In this document: one piece after another, positions 1-10,570 of the stretch
Numbering within the stretch: position 1 is the first letter of the stretch
Layout: every line of letters starts with the position of its first letter
Source: Ramazzottius varieornatus
Taxonomy: Eukaryota; Tardigrada; Eutardigrada; Parachela; Ramazzottiidae
Length of the DNA stretch: 64,000 nucleotides
Direction of reading: 5' to 3'
Assembly (NCBI GenBank): GCA_001949185.1
Contig: BDGG01000002.1
Span: 8,727,990 to 8,791,989 of the forward strand
The notes under the pieces: generated by a model
Database searches by the model: none
What the model was told of the DNA's origin: nothing
What the model saw: the letters and a program-made list of their open reading frames with translations, nothing else
Position numbers and translations under genes: made by a program

Positions 1-216
1 TAGACTATGCTTTCAGAGTCTTAATCAATGAGGTCTGCTTCTCTGCACGATGCGCACTCTGACGTTGTGTTTCAGGTAGGTCCTTGTTTTCAGCAGAGAA
101 TCTGAGAATACATCACGCTAAGTGATCCTCTCTTCCCTTTTCGCATCTACAGTGGTTTATGATACTGACAATCCCATTGCGTTTACTACTGCTAAGTGTC
201 ACAGCAGAGAATCAAG

Positions 217-711
217 ATATATGGGTAGCTGCGGCACGTTCCCAGTACAATCAATTCTGCTTCCTAAGCGTTTTTTGACTTGAAGTTGTTGGGAATATCA
301 AGGGGCATCGTGCGGTAAGGTGCCGTACCTCGCCGTGGTTCAAAGTCTCTGAAAATGTTCGCCCTTGTGGGAAGACACTCTGGAAAGTTTCAGGGGTAAC
401 CACTAACTGAAACCCCTTCCAGGGGGTTGGATGTCAGAACGACTACCTACGCACTTTCATGCTGCATGACGTTATCCTAACTTCAAAACTTTCTGAGTGA
501 AAAATTAGAATCCCTTCAGACTTTTCCGATGTAGCCATCTGACCACTGGTCAGACGGCCAAATGGACTTCACCATCGTGTTCCGCGATGTCTGCTACGTA
601 AGATAGCGTTGGCACTTCAACTTTGCCCTTGGGGTCCTAAAACTTAAAACTGGTTTCCTGAACGATTTGGTCAGAGGTCGGTTGTACTGGGAATGGGCCG
701 CAGCTACCCAT
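217..711. repeat. element bounded by ~34-nt inverted repeats
   Basis: The sequence at about 219-252 (containing gggtagctgcggcacg) reappears as its reverse complement at about 678-711 (containing gccgcagctaccc), with a few mismatches. The 425 nt between has no coding potential I can see. Terminal inverted repeats around a short non-coding body are the layout of a non-autonomous DNA transposon, but I did not find a convincing target-site duplication, so the mobile interpretation is inference. Confidence 0.5.
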
Positions 712-728
712 AAAGTACATGCAGTGTT

Positions 729-818
729 GAAAATGCATTCCATCCTGAGGTCATGTGATCCGCTTACGAATAGTTAATGTCCTGAAATCACGTGACCTCC
801 GGATGGAATGTATTTTTT
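729..818. mobile_element. short fold-back (MITE-like) element, copy 1
   Basis: Two arms of about 32 nt, 729-760 and 787-818, are reverse complements with few mismatches and are separated by a 26-nt loop. Each arm carries the motif aaatgcattccatcc followed by a Cys-free GC-richer core ending in a cacgtga-like hexamer. A related fold-back with the same arm motif sits at 34334-34423, so this looks like a dispersed family rather than a chance hairpin. Confidence 0.5.
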
Positions 819-1066
819 ACACTGTATATATAGTATATGATATTTGATTGCTTGTTGAGATGACATGCAGTTTTGATGCAGTAGAATTGCAAAACCTCAT
901 ACAACAGACCAGGCTTTTTTGCAGCGCCGAAGAGCGTGCTGGCTCGAACCCTAATGCCGCCAATCAGTATTGACAATACCGCAAAGCCCAATGCAATTGG
1001 GTAGGTCAATGCACGCGATGGAAGCGTTCAATGTAACGTAATGTTGAGTCCTTCACCGTGGACGAA

Positions 1067-1096
1067 CAGCAGTATACGTGGCCACGTATACTGCTG
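1067..1096. repeat. perfect 30-nt palindrome
   Basis: Positions 1067-1080 and 1083-1096 are exact reverse complements with a self-complementary GC at the centre, so all 30 nt are palindromic. No coding frame is linked to it. It could be a cruciform-forming site, a collapsed fold-back element or a binding site for a dimeric protein; the sequence alone does not decide. Confidence 0.8.
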
Positions 1097-3302
1097 AACC
1101 ATACTTATATACACCTATATACATCAGCGCATTCCATTTTGGACAAATCACTCAGACACGATTACATCCATTCGGTACAGCCAGGGACAACCTGTAAAAC
1201 CAGCCAGCGAACGATGCAAACTCGGCTCTGGCTACCACGTGACGATCTAGTGATAAATGAGAAGCTAATGTTCGATATATAGATGGCTTGTGTTTCTTCA
1301 ATGAAAAAAGGTTCGGTGCAGGCTTCGATCTGGCACTATGTGATCTGGGCGCATGGGTGAGCAGGACAATAGAGAGGTTGATACGGAACTCGAGCAGTGT
1401 AAGAAATCGGAGTAGCGTGAGAGCCTGGCACTGCCCACTCCTTACTGTACTCGGAAGAGGTCAAGACTCGCTACTTAGTGCACTCGACTACCGTAATTAT
1501 TCCTCGGAGTTTTCCCAAAACATCCATTTTTTGTTCCTACGTGATTTTAGAGGAATCTCTAAAATCATAGAATTTTGGATTGAGTACTAGTGTGGGATAA
1601 AATTAAAATTCAGCTCTAGTTAGCAAAGCAAAAACGAGATCGACGAGACGACCCCAAAAGCTACGGTTAAAAGGTAAGTCAACTCAAGTAACTTGCTAAC
1701 GCTACGAAGTAAACGACATAATTCGGGCATAGTGGTTTTCCACTCGTAATTTGGGCATATTTTTTCTCACCTCCTGCTGCGTGTAACGAACTGCTTTTTA
1801 TTTCGTGAGGTAGACTGATCCCTTTTTTCGAGATTTTAATAGGTTTGAGAACGACAAAGCGTTGTGAATCACGGGAATCCGGTCTGGGAGAAAGATGGAT
1901 CTGTTCAATGTTAAAAAGCCAAGTGGCGTATCAACAGGCGTACAATGAGAGATGAATCAAGCGTTGACGATCATTTTCAAACTTTTCGCGTTGCCCGAAT
2001 TACGGTGCAAAAATCGATATGCCCGAATTATGTTGTTCACCTCGTACAGCTAAAGGTACAGTTTACTTCTCACAATACAGACATTAAGTTGCCATCGCTG
2101 GATGAAAGTCCCACTGTAGCTAAGATGAGTTGCAACGTCACTCATAAGCGCAGCAGCTGATCAGAACTTTGAATAGTTGGCCAGCCACTATGCTTCCCAA
2201 TGCTAGCCAACCGTAACTCGATTACGCTATTTTTCGAAAATAAGGGGAGCTACGGAAAGCAAAATGTAGTTAGACGTCACGAAAGGGGCGGAGCAAGGCC
2301 GTAGCTACAGTTGCAAAGTGAACGTGAGTGGCAACTTAATCTGGTGATCTAGATAAAGTGGACGGATTCTGAACTCGAATAGAAGAATCCTTAATCAACC
2401 GATCTGATTGACGTTTGAATCAGCTGATCAGCAATTTTGTGGGCTTTCTTTTGATCATTTCCGTTTGAAAATGCCTTCCCCGATTTCCGAAGACCTCAGA
2501 GTCCGTATTTGGCTCTGAGGAGACTCAATAACAATCGCAGCATGACAGTCAAGACTCTGATGAAGGAAGGTTAGAGCTTGGGAGAATCTACAGTGTCTAG
2601 GGTATAGAAGAGCGTTGGCAGCGAAGCCTGCAAAATATCGCCGGCGAAGACTCAGAAGAGAGAACCTCGGACACCGCTCATTAGGACCCCCACCAAAATC
2701 CGGAAAATTGCTGATCTTTGCTCGAGCGACAATCCTGTTCCCCAAAGATTGGTGGCAGCCAAGGTAGGAATCTCTTAGCATGCGGTAAACACCATCATCC
2801 ATAAAGATCTAGGTGCGAAGATGCTGAAAAGGACAAAAGTCCATTACCTGACTGAAAGAGCGAAGAAGCAAAGATAAGATCGTGCCCTGCACTTCCGTGA
2901 GCTGATTACCAAAAATCTCCGATATAATCTGACGCCACAATGAAGTTATGCTTCCACTGGACTTCAAGAACGGCAAGACAGATTTTGTTTACCTGTCGAA
3001 AAACAATGAAGATGATCGGGTTTTACCCCCTCAGTAAGATTCCTCTCGCAATTAGAGTAGCAGTTTCGTTCATTATTCGAAAGCCGCAGTCAAACCCACA
3101 GTTACGGTGCGGATTTCCGTTTTTCTCCAGGTTAAAAAGCCACAACTACGCACGCAGTTACTGTTAAAGTTGGCAGATATTTCGTATTCGAATTCAGACG
3201 CTGAAAGGCGTTTTCAGAACTGCAGCTTATATTCTTGCGGCAACCTAAAACAGAAAAAAATAATTTGGACGGACTTGTGGAACGAAATACCCACAGAAAA
3301 GC

Positions 3303-3669
3303 ATGTTTGAAAAGTTGCTCGGATTTCTTACGCACTTGAGTGACGGCCCATATGCCTTACTCGAAAATCAAGCATGGATTAGTGTGCTGAGTTCAGCTGG
3401 TTCAACTCCACCAACAACGGCCATTCTCATTGGCTTGGTCTTATTCTGCTCGGATTTGTTATTCTGCTCGGATTTGATCAACGGTGGAGTCTCAGACCCA
3501 CCGCACGTGGGCCTACTTGAGCCATGCGATTGCATCAGCGATCGCATTTTACTGCTTTTTGTTTTATGGAATTTTTGGCACATTCTTCTTGCACTTCGCT
3601 CTTTCGTATCATTATCCCTTTCCTGGATGGACGTCGGCAGAGAATTACATGCCTAATTTGCTGGGTTAA
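3303..3669 (+). pseudogene. possible fragment of a DRAM/Frag1-like membrane protein
   Basis: Two overlapping plus-strand frames give hydrophobic peptides. The first contains SSAGSTPPTTAILIGLVLF, resembling the 'S(D)xGTxPP...' start of the first conserved loop in DRAM/Frag1/Sfk1 proteins (lysosomal or plasma-membrane proteins linked to autophagy). The second contains AYLSHAIASAIAFYCFLFYG, resembling their last membrane helix. The middle of the family (about 150 residues) is missing between them and no good start codon or splice pair joins the two. A 17-nt segment (ttattctgctcggattt) is repeated in tandem at about 3442-3477. Best read as a decayed gene remnant; it may equally be a coincidence of composition. 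Confidence 0.25.
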
Positions 3670-3794
3670 CCCATGAAGCTTCCAAAGGATGGAAAACACA
3701 GAGTAAGAAGACTGGAGGATTTCTTTCGGCCAGTACTCACGTCAAAACATGACCCCCCTTGGGTGAAAATTTCGCCCTCCTGAGTGGGGGGATC

Positions 3795-4076
3795 GATAGA
3801 ACTCGACGAGATCTGTCGAATTGGATCAGCCGTTTTTGCAATGGGGACCTTCAGTCCAGGGGTAATAAAGCGTAAGAACAGAGCTGGAGGCGAGCAAATC
3901 AAACCCATAACCCCCCAAATCCCCAAGCCCCCAAAGCCCCCAACATCCATTCGACGCGTTAATTTTTCTTAATTAGAACACTTAATTAACATTGCGGTCA
4001 CCAGCCTTCACCAAGGGACGTCAGTGTTGCAAAAACGGCTGATGCAGTTCGATAGATCTCGTCGAGATCTATCGAA
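3795..4076. repeat. inverted repeat pair around a 190-nt spacer
   Basis: About 48 nt at 3795-3842 (core gacgagatct, then atcagccgtttttgcaa) recur in reverse complement at 4028-4076. The right arm additionally contains its own near-perfect palindrome around tagatctcgtcgagatcta (about 4052-4071). The left arm is preceded by a C/G-rich hairpin (gggcgaaattttcaccc-like). No coding content is visible. Confidence 0.5.
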
Positions 4077-4079
4077 TAG

Positions 4080-6410
4080 TCATATCAGGGGGGCGACATT
4101 CAACCCCAGGTAGATTAGAACTATACCGTACTCACCATGTCCCATCTCGCACGGTGCGTCTTACCAACTTCGCGTAAACCTATCTCTTTTTCAGGTCTTA
4201 CCGGACACGTAAAGCCTGTAGCTGATCTCAGTCAATAACTCTTAATAGATGTCAATAACTCTTAATTAATAATAATAGATGTCAGCTGAATGGTAAGTCT
4301 GTGCACTATTTGCAGGTCCGTTTCAACAGACGGATATTAGCTGCAATTCTCTTCACGACTGAGATTTCCTTGTGGTTTGCAGACGGCCGAGATACTTCTC
4401 TCGCCGGCGTTCGACCTGTAATGGACGTACAAAGAAGGACCATCAATTCCACGCTTTTGTTGCTGTTTGGTCAACCCATCTGGTTTCTATCTGCTGTGTC
4501 TCTGTATCTGCTCAAACAACCCTTCTAGAACCTGCTGACTCCGGTATCTCTGTTTTGCCGCATTGATGCTTCGCATTTCTCCATTATATCCTTATTTTGA
4601 TTTAGGTTGTTTTACCTCAAAGAACTTTCTCTGCGGTTACTCATGCTGAACCCGTAAAGAATACAGTAGTCGAAACACTCTGGAAAGGAGTTAATTATAC
4701 GTCGCAGAACGTCCGATAAAGTAACTCAGTAGCACCATGAGAAGTAGCTCGGGACACGCTCAAGACTCGCTCCTTACAATATGTGCTTACACCCACATCT
4801 CACGCTACGAAGACGGTTACACTCCGCCGCTTGTCGGTGGTGTCATGAAAAGTAATCGAAGTATGCCCGAGGAAGCAACAAAGTGTACCTCAATCTTGAC
4901 GTTCCTCGGGTAGTCCTGAGGCTCTTCAGGACGATAGTTCACTCGTTGATTACACGATGGAAAGTGTATTTTTTTTAGTAGGCCGCAAGTTTCGTCAAAT
5001 TTGAATATTTCGCGTTCCCTGACAATGGCATGACAAACGAGCAGCTGCGAAGAAGTAACGCATAAACGTACCGATGTAAGACCAAAGTTACACCCGTATT
5101 AGTGGTTAGTGTGCGTCGAACAAAAATTTGCATTGCTAAACACTTTGTGACTTGGTTGTTTGCAGCCCACTCGCTCGAAATCCGTTCACAATCTACGATT
5201 TTGGATCGCAAGGTCCACTCGAACAACAGTTAACAATAGCGCTCGCCATGCACACTGCAGCCAAATACCTGCGAATTCGTATTAATCAAATACCTGACTA
5301 CTAGATTAAGTTAGTCAAAGCATGGTCTAATGCATGCGCAGAGCGAAACGATATTGGACCTGTTTCGCAAGTCATGTTTTCGGCTTGCACAGCATAAGTA
5401 TAGGTTTTATGCTGTGCAGTTATCCACGGCTTATGTTTTGCCTAATATCGCTGCATAGAATTGAACTTCTGTGCAAGCTGAGTTGATTGTACCATTGACC
5501 ACTTTGGTCGAACTTGAAATTTTGGTGGAGTAAAGCGTGATCAGACCAATCAGCGAACTGGACTTGGCGCGTCAAGTGATCCGAGCTACACGCCTCTCCC
5601 ACATTGCGCCACTTGACTTCCGCTCTCGTTCCTTCTCGAAATCCATCATGTTTCGACCGAAACTAGCATTGAAGTTAGGAAGAGATAATTGTCTTCCCGA
5701 AACTATCGCCAGAAAAAGCGAAAGAAGTCCGGGCTTCATCCAGTACTGTAGAGGGCTAAATGAAAGGCCCCGCGAATTCCGATGCCCTGCTGAACTCGCG
5801 CGGCCAAATATCCCTTTATGCTAATATTCTTGCGAAACAAGTCTATTGCCTGCATTAAAAGTGCGCATTGATACAAATTTCCCTAGTCAATCAATGATGT
5901 CCAAAATCAACGGTGGAACTGACGTTACAAAAGTCAGCCCTAGTCATCAAGAGCTAACTCACGATCAACATGAAAAGTCCGCCGTGGCCCGCGTTCTACG
6001 CTTGATTGTGGGATTGGACTTCTCGAGCGTATCAACGAGCCTGTACAGAGGCCTACACTGCAATGAATCGCTTCATTCTGGCATGTAATAGGCCTTTGGC
6101 CCGGCAGGCTGTGTAGTGAATGGGTTCTATACCTTACTTTTCGGGACAACACAATCGGATCGTTTCTCATCTCCATAATCCGTACACTCTGTACCATAAA
6201 ACCATGCTCAATTTAGAGAACGCACTCCATTGCATCTGTCAAAATTCATTTCGCTAAAATCGGACTAGAAAATCTGAAGATATTCAAAATTAAAGTTTTC
6301 CGTCCATAAAAATTGTTGTAAAGTATGGTACAGAACCCAGATGGGAAAGTTCAGCAAAACAATTTTGCCGGACATCTCTTTTATTGCTATGGATAGACCG
6401 ATGTTCACAC
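4080..6410. other. no recognisable gene
   Basis: Both strands were read. Open frames are short (under 100 codons), lack hydrophobic, cysteine or domain signatures and have no splice-compatible partners. I see nothing that I can annotate. Confidence 0.6.
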
Positions 6411-6419
6411 TAAATTTTG

Positions 6420-6920
6420 ACAGTGTAGGTAGTGGTGTTGGCATATATGAATATTACATTAAATTGGAACTTATTAGATGCGTTTTGCATCCAATATATT
6501 ATATTAACATTTAATAGGTTCCTCGACCGAGGCACGATATTTATTAGTATTAAACTAGATGGAAGCCAGACCTGAATATATTATATTAAAATCAATTCGC
6601 TGGGCGCTCCATATTAAAATTATTGACATGCGATTTCGACTTCGGTTGATTAAAATAAGGCTTGATTAGCGCCGAGCGAAAGCGTGCGACTTTGTACACT
6701 GCGCTGTTGGGTTGGATCATAACGCATCACGCACCTGCACATCAACGTATATTGATCAGCGTTCAGGACGATACATTAATTGTCAGCTTCGTTTGATTGG
6801 ATAGTGCAGTTTCATGAGTCCCGCGATCCGTTTGCATACTATTGGATGCTCCGAGGTCGCGGAATATTATATTAAGATTTTATTCGGACTCTGGCAGCTT
6901 TAAATCAAAATTATATTAGA
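6420..6920. repeat. AT-rich tract with recurring attatatta motif
   Basis: The sequence atattatattaa or a close variant appears at about 6494, 6578, 6863 and 6909, with a looser version near 6440. One copy (6593) is followed by ttcgctgggc, which also occurs after an AT-rich stretch at about 35022. The stretch looks like part of a degenerate dispersed repeat. No gene is visible. Confidence 0.35.
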
Positions 6921-7044
6921 TCAGGATACCTTTATGCCAACATCACTACGTGTAGGTTCTGCTGCGAACCTGTCACGGGACCGGAGGGCGGTGGTCAAAA
7001 ATAGTCCATATTTCCTTGTCTGAAAGACGGACTTGTACTGGTTG

Positions 7045-7170
7045 ATTGATTGAACCAGCAACTCACCTGTCACGTGATCGGAAAGTGTGAGATGCGTTCT
7101 ACCTGGTGTTTGGATCATTTAGATCCGACGACGGGTTCTGAACATACAAGCAAGCAAATGGAGACCGTGG
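7045..7170. repeat. dispersed repeat B, copy 1
   Basis: This stretch, from a cgtgatc core through gacgacggg to acaagcaagcaaatg, aligns in the same orientation with 9850-9975 with many substitutions and few gaps. No open frame is conserved between the two copies. It is likely an old dispersed repeat or one flank of a larger duplicated block. Confidence 0.45.
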
Positions 7171-7717
7171 GGTGGCGATGACTTATGAGCGCGACTGTAC
7201 TGTTGTGAAAATAATTAGATCAGGGACAGTAGTATGTCCGTAGTAGTACTGTAGTATGTCTTCCCCACCGAAAGTCACACTGGTCAAGTTTTCCACGCAG
7301 TCTGGCAGCACATTTGAACGAATCATGGCTCAGTCGAGTCAGCTTGAAAAGTTGTATGGAATGTGTAGAAGGATGAATGGTAAAGCAGAAATCTGATTTT
7401 TTTGGAACGAAATGCCAGGTGGTAGCAAGTTGGCGCGGACATGGTGAAGTATAAATTATAGACCAGTTTGAAAGGACGGCAAAATTAAATCTAACCATGG
7501 AAAAGTTTCTAACCATGGAGAGTGTATTTAATACTGTGAATCAGTCGCGTACGTACTTTCCTCCGTGCCGCCGTATCGAAAAGGCCTGGTCCATAATTTT
7601 TGCTTGCTTGATTTCTCCTCGTACTCAGTACATACTTAGCCTCAGTCTGAGACCGAAAACATATCAGCTTTTGTATTAGTTTCACTTTTCATCTCATAAA
7701 TGGACAAAAGTAGCGTT

Positions 7718-7965
7718 TCAATCAGTTGGACTGAAACTGAAATGGTAGAGACGAAATTGACAGCACAGGGACTGAAACTAAACATCTGTGGGACTGAAAC
7801 TAACGTGCGAAAACTCAAACCGATATACCAGAAACTGAAACCAAAAGTGGCTAACTAAAACTGGCGACCCAGGGATTGAAACACAACTACTAGTACTGAA
7901 ACCGAGATACCTTGAACGAAAGATGTTTGGACGGAAATCAAGTTTAAAAAACTAAAGGGACTAAC
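7718..7965. repeat. degenerate 'gggactgaaactaa' array 1
   Basis: The core (g)actgaaact recurs about ten times at irregular spacing of roughly 20-30 nt, with variants such as ttgaaac, actgaaacc and gactaac. Spacers are dissimilar. There are no direct repeats of constant length, so it is not a CRISPR array. A second array of the same motif lies at 9645-9815. Decayed minisatellite or a cluster of binding sites are both possible. Confidence 0.5.
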
Positions 7966-8165
7966 ACTGGTATATAGTTCTGTTTGGAAACTGGTACTGG
8001 AGCGCGAAACCATCGCAAATTTGCTTTGCTTTCGTTATTAATAGTCGTATCAAGCAGTGAGAAACGTCCGAGTAAACGGACGATTGGAGTTCGCGGGAAG
8101 TCCAAAAAATGGTTACGACTTTAGAATCGTGCTCCTCGGGGTACGATGAGAAACGTTTGGAATCT

Positions 8166-9500
8166 CCCTAGGATCCCGAAACTTAACACTGCCAGTACCA
8201 GGGGGTGCAAACGATCTCAGTGCCGCAATTCTTGCCAGAGTACGGGCTTGATATCAAGCGTATCAGCTTAACACTTTCAGCACGATCGTTTTCATGTTTG
8301 CAGAATACCACCGTCCTCTTTGTGTATACACAAATTTTATTGGCTGCCACCGTTTTGCGGAGGCTGGTCCAACCAATAGGCAATTTTCGAAATTTCAAAA
8401 TTCGAATAATTGGCAGGCCATGAACGTCAAATCTCAAAAGGGAGAATTGGTCGTCTTGATTTTCTTCTGACTGCACTGATGACTACAAAATTTATCCCAG
8501 GCTCGGCTTCGATAGATAAGACTGTCCCCAGTGCTCCAGTTTTCTGAGCGAATACCGTCCATGTCTCTCGCGCGAAGAGACGAAACACCAAATTTCACCA
8601 GAATCACCCGAAACCGTAGAAATAGAAAACAGCGTGCTGGGGTTTTGCTGACCGCTGGTTACTAGTGTTGCTTTGGTGAGAAGACCGAGGTACATGCAAA
8701 CAAAAAGACCCAGACTCGAAAGACCAAAAGCTAAAACTGGGAGTTGAATAAAACTGAGTGATTGTATACACAAAGAGGATGGTTTGCCCGGGCAAAATCC
8801 TCATCCATCTGGTGAAGCATTGGGATCGCTGGCCAGACAAACTAGAAACCTTCAGCAATAAATAGTTCAAAGAGGGAAGATCTTGTCTCTTTCCCTTGGG
8901 GAATTTTCCTAATTTTTATCAAACTGTGAAACTCTCTCCAAATAATTGGTGGAGGAGAGAAATGCACTCTCTCTTGCATGTTGTGGATAGCGGAGTCTGC
9001 CGACCGCAGGAAAAAATTCAAACTGACCATTGGCACGGAACTGCTACGTAACAGTTTGTTACCTATCTACTGCATGAGCACTACATTTTGTAGTTTTTGC
9101 TGCGTCGAAAGACCGAGTTTTGCTTTCTAGAAACTCTTTCTTACAAGTTCTGTTTCTTCCGACACCATCCGTCGAAGAATGAATCGATAAAACCACCAGA
9201 ACCACTGCACAGAAAAGTTATGAAATCCGTCTGCGAACGAAGATCTTTCTAGGAAGCAATTTTCAAGGAAGACTTCCCTCGAGAATTCCAGATTTAGCGG
9301 TTCTGGAACGAGGCTAGCCGATCAGCTGACGCAAGGTACCTCCGCCTCGTTTTACGTTACTCGAATCGTGCATTCTGCTACTGGCCGAATTTTTCCCCAC
9401 CGCCTCTTTTCGGCCAGTTAAAGTCCCTGGGATCGTTTGAACCCCATGGCTCAATTCCGACACAAAACACCTGGTACTGCATTGTTAAGACACGTTTCCT
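8166..9500. mobile_element. 1.3-kb segment bounded by inverted repeats
   Basis: Sequence at 8166-8222 (with gtaccagggggtgcaaacgatc) is matched in reverse complement at about 9424-9500 (with gatcgtttgaacccc ... ctggtactgcattgttaag). Inside lies a second inverted pair: cctctttgtgtatac at about 8315 and gtatacacaaagagg at about 8764. The interior has only frames under 100 codons with no transposase motifs. It fits a non-autonomous or eroded DNA transposon; boundaries are approximate. Confidence 0.4.
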
Positions 9501-9644
9501 GAATGATCTGGTCAGACAACCTTCGTACGCATTCAGATACCCATATTTCTACCTTATCTTCGCCCATTTCACTCATCGAGAAAATTCCTATACGTTTACC
9601 ATAAAAGGCGGTGGGTGAACAAAATTTCTTAGAGGACTGTAACG

Positions 9645-9815
9645 ACTGAATTTCGGGGACTAAGACTGATTTGGTACAAGATTCAGTTTCGGTCTACAGA
9701 CTGAAACTCAAATTCTAGAGACTAAGTTGGCCGTCGGAGGACCGAGACTAAATGTCGAGAAACTGATTGATTCCGTCCAGAGCGAAACTGATAGCTCGAG
9801 AGGCTGAAATACATT
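9645..9815. repeat. degenerate 'gactgaaact' array 2
   Basis: The motif family seen at 7718-7965 returns here: gactgaatt, gactaagactg, agactgaaactc, gagactaa, gaaactgatt, gaaactgat and ggctgaaat. It directly precedes the second copy of dispersed repeat B. The two arrays flank the inverted-repeat segment at 8166-9500. Confidence 0.45.
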
Positions 9816-9849
9816 AATCTAAGCTTTCTGAACGCTTGATTGGATGACT

Positions 9850-9975
9850 GATTGAAGTTGCGAAGTGTTCATCACGTGATCCGGAAGTACACAATGCCTC
9901 CAACGCGGTCGTCAATGGATCGTGAAAATCGGACGACGGATTCAAAAGATACAAGCAAGCAAATGAACCCGATTC
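9850..9975. repeat. dispersed repeat B, copy 2
   Basis: Direct-orientation counterpart of 7045-7170, sharing the order cgtgatc, ggaag, tggatc, cggacgacgg and acaagcaagcaaatga. Divergence is substantial, so the duplication is old. Confidence 0.45.
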
Positions 9976-10175
9976 CGACGGGCATGATCACACAATTACC
10001 GCTGAGTTACAACAACTGTAGCGCTTCGTTGTGACGGCTGCACTTCGACCATAAAGCATGCTGTACAGAAGGTTTACAGCAGTCATACAGAAACTTTATC
10101 GGAATTGAAACCCGAAAACCTCCAGCAAAATCACAATTTTACACCAATTTCGCGAACCTACAGCCATTTCGTACT

Positions 10176-10290
10176 ATGCTTTGAATTATTCATGCTTTGA
10201 ATTATTCAGAGACTGTCAGAAAAGTGGAGCCAATCAGCAAATCATGCACAGATGCAAAGGCCCGATACATCTGTGCATGATTGGCTACGG
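10176..10290. repeat. 16-nt tandem duplication and adjacent inverted repeat
   Basis: The 16-mer atgctttgaattattc occurs twice back to back (10176-10191 and 10192-10207) without mismatch, so the duplication is recent. Just downstream, atcatgcacagatg at about 10241-10254 is mirrored by catctgtgcatgat at 10268-10281, forming a hairpin stem with a 13-nt loop. No gene is involved; the GPCR starts 280 nt later. Confidence 0.6.
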
Positions 10291-10570
10291 TTGTACAGAA
10301 GCTGTACAAGTGTTGTACAGTAGCACAGCGGTCAATCTGAGCGATACTTGCTTGATTGCTTGTAGTGGATTCCCAATCGGGGAAGGCCATAGGCTGACGA
10401 TTAAACATGACAGTGACTGTAGCTGCTGAAAAACAGGATATCCAGTCATTCCGATCCTTCTATCGCTTTATCGTCCCGTTCTGTCATAAAGCAGTCTGTC
10501 AGTGACAGCCGCTCTCGTTAAGCCTCCTGATTTTTTTCTAAAACTAGGCAAAGGTGTCTTCGCGTATATC

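Larger units (their letters stand above)
1..3302. other. gene-poor region with fold-back repeats
   Basis: No open frame in this stretch resembles a protein family I know, and none shows coherent splice sites or hydrophobic or cysteine patterns. What it does hold is structure: an inverted-repeat pair near 217-711, a fold-back element at 729-818, a perfect palindrome at 1067-1096 and a hairpin with 10-nt arms near 1545-1568. I see no gene here; unannotated small RNAs cannot be excluded by eye. Confidence 0.6.

Noticed and set aside
890-975. tRNA gene suggested by a ggttcgagcc box on the minus strand
   Set aside because: No matching A box and no cloverleaf stems at the right distances.
7718-7965. 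CRISPR-like array
   Set aside because: Repeat units are short, variable and irregularly spaced, and the sequence is eukaryotic.
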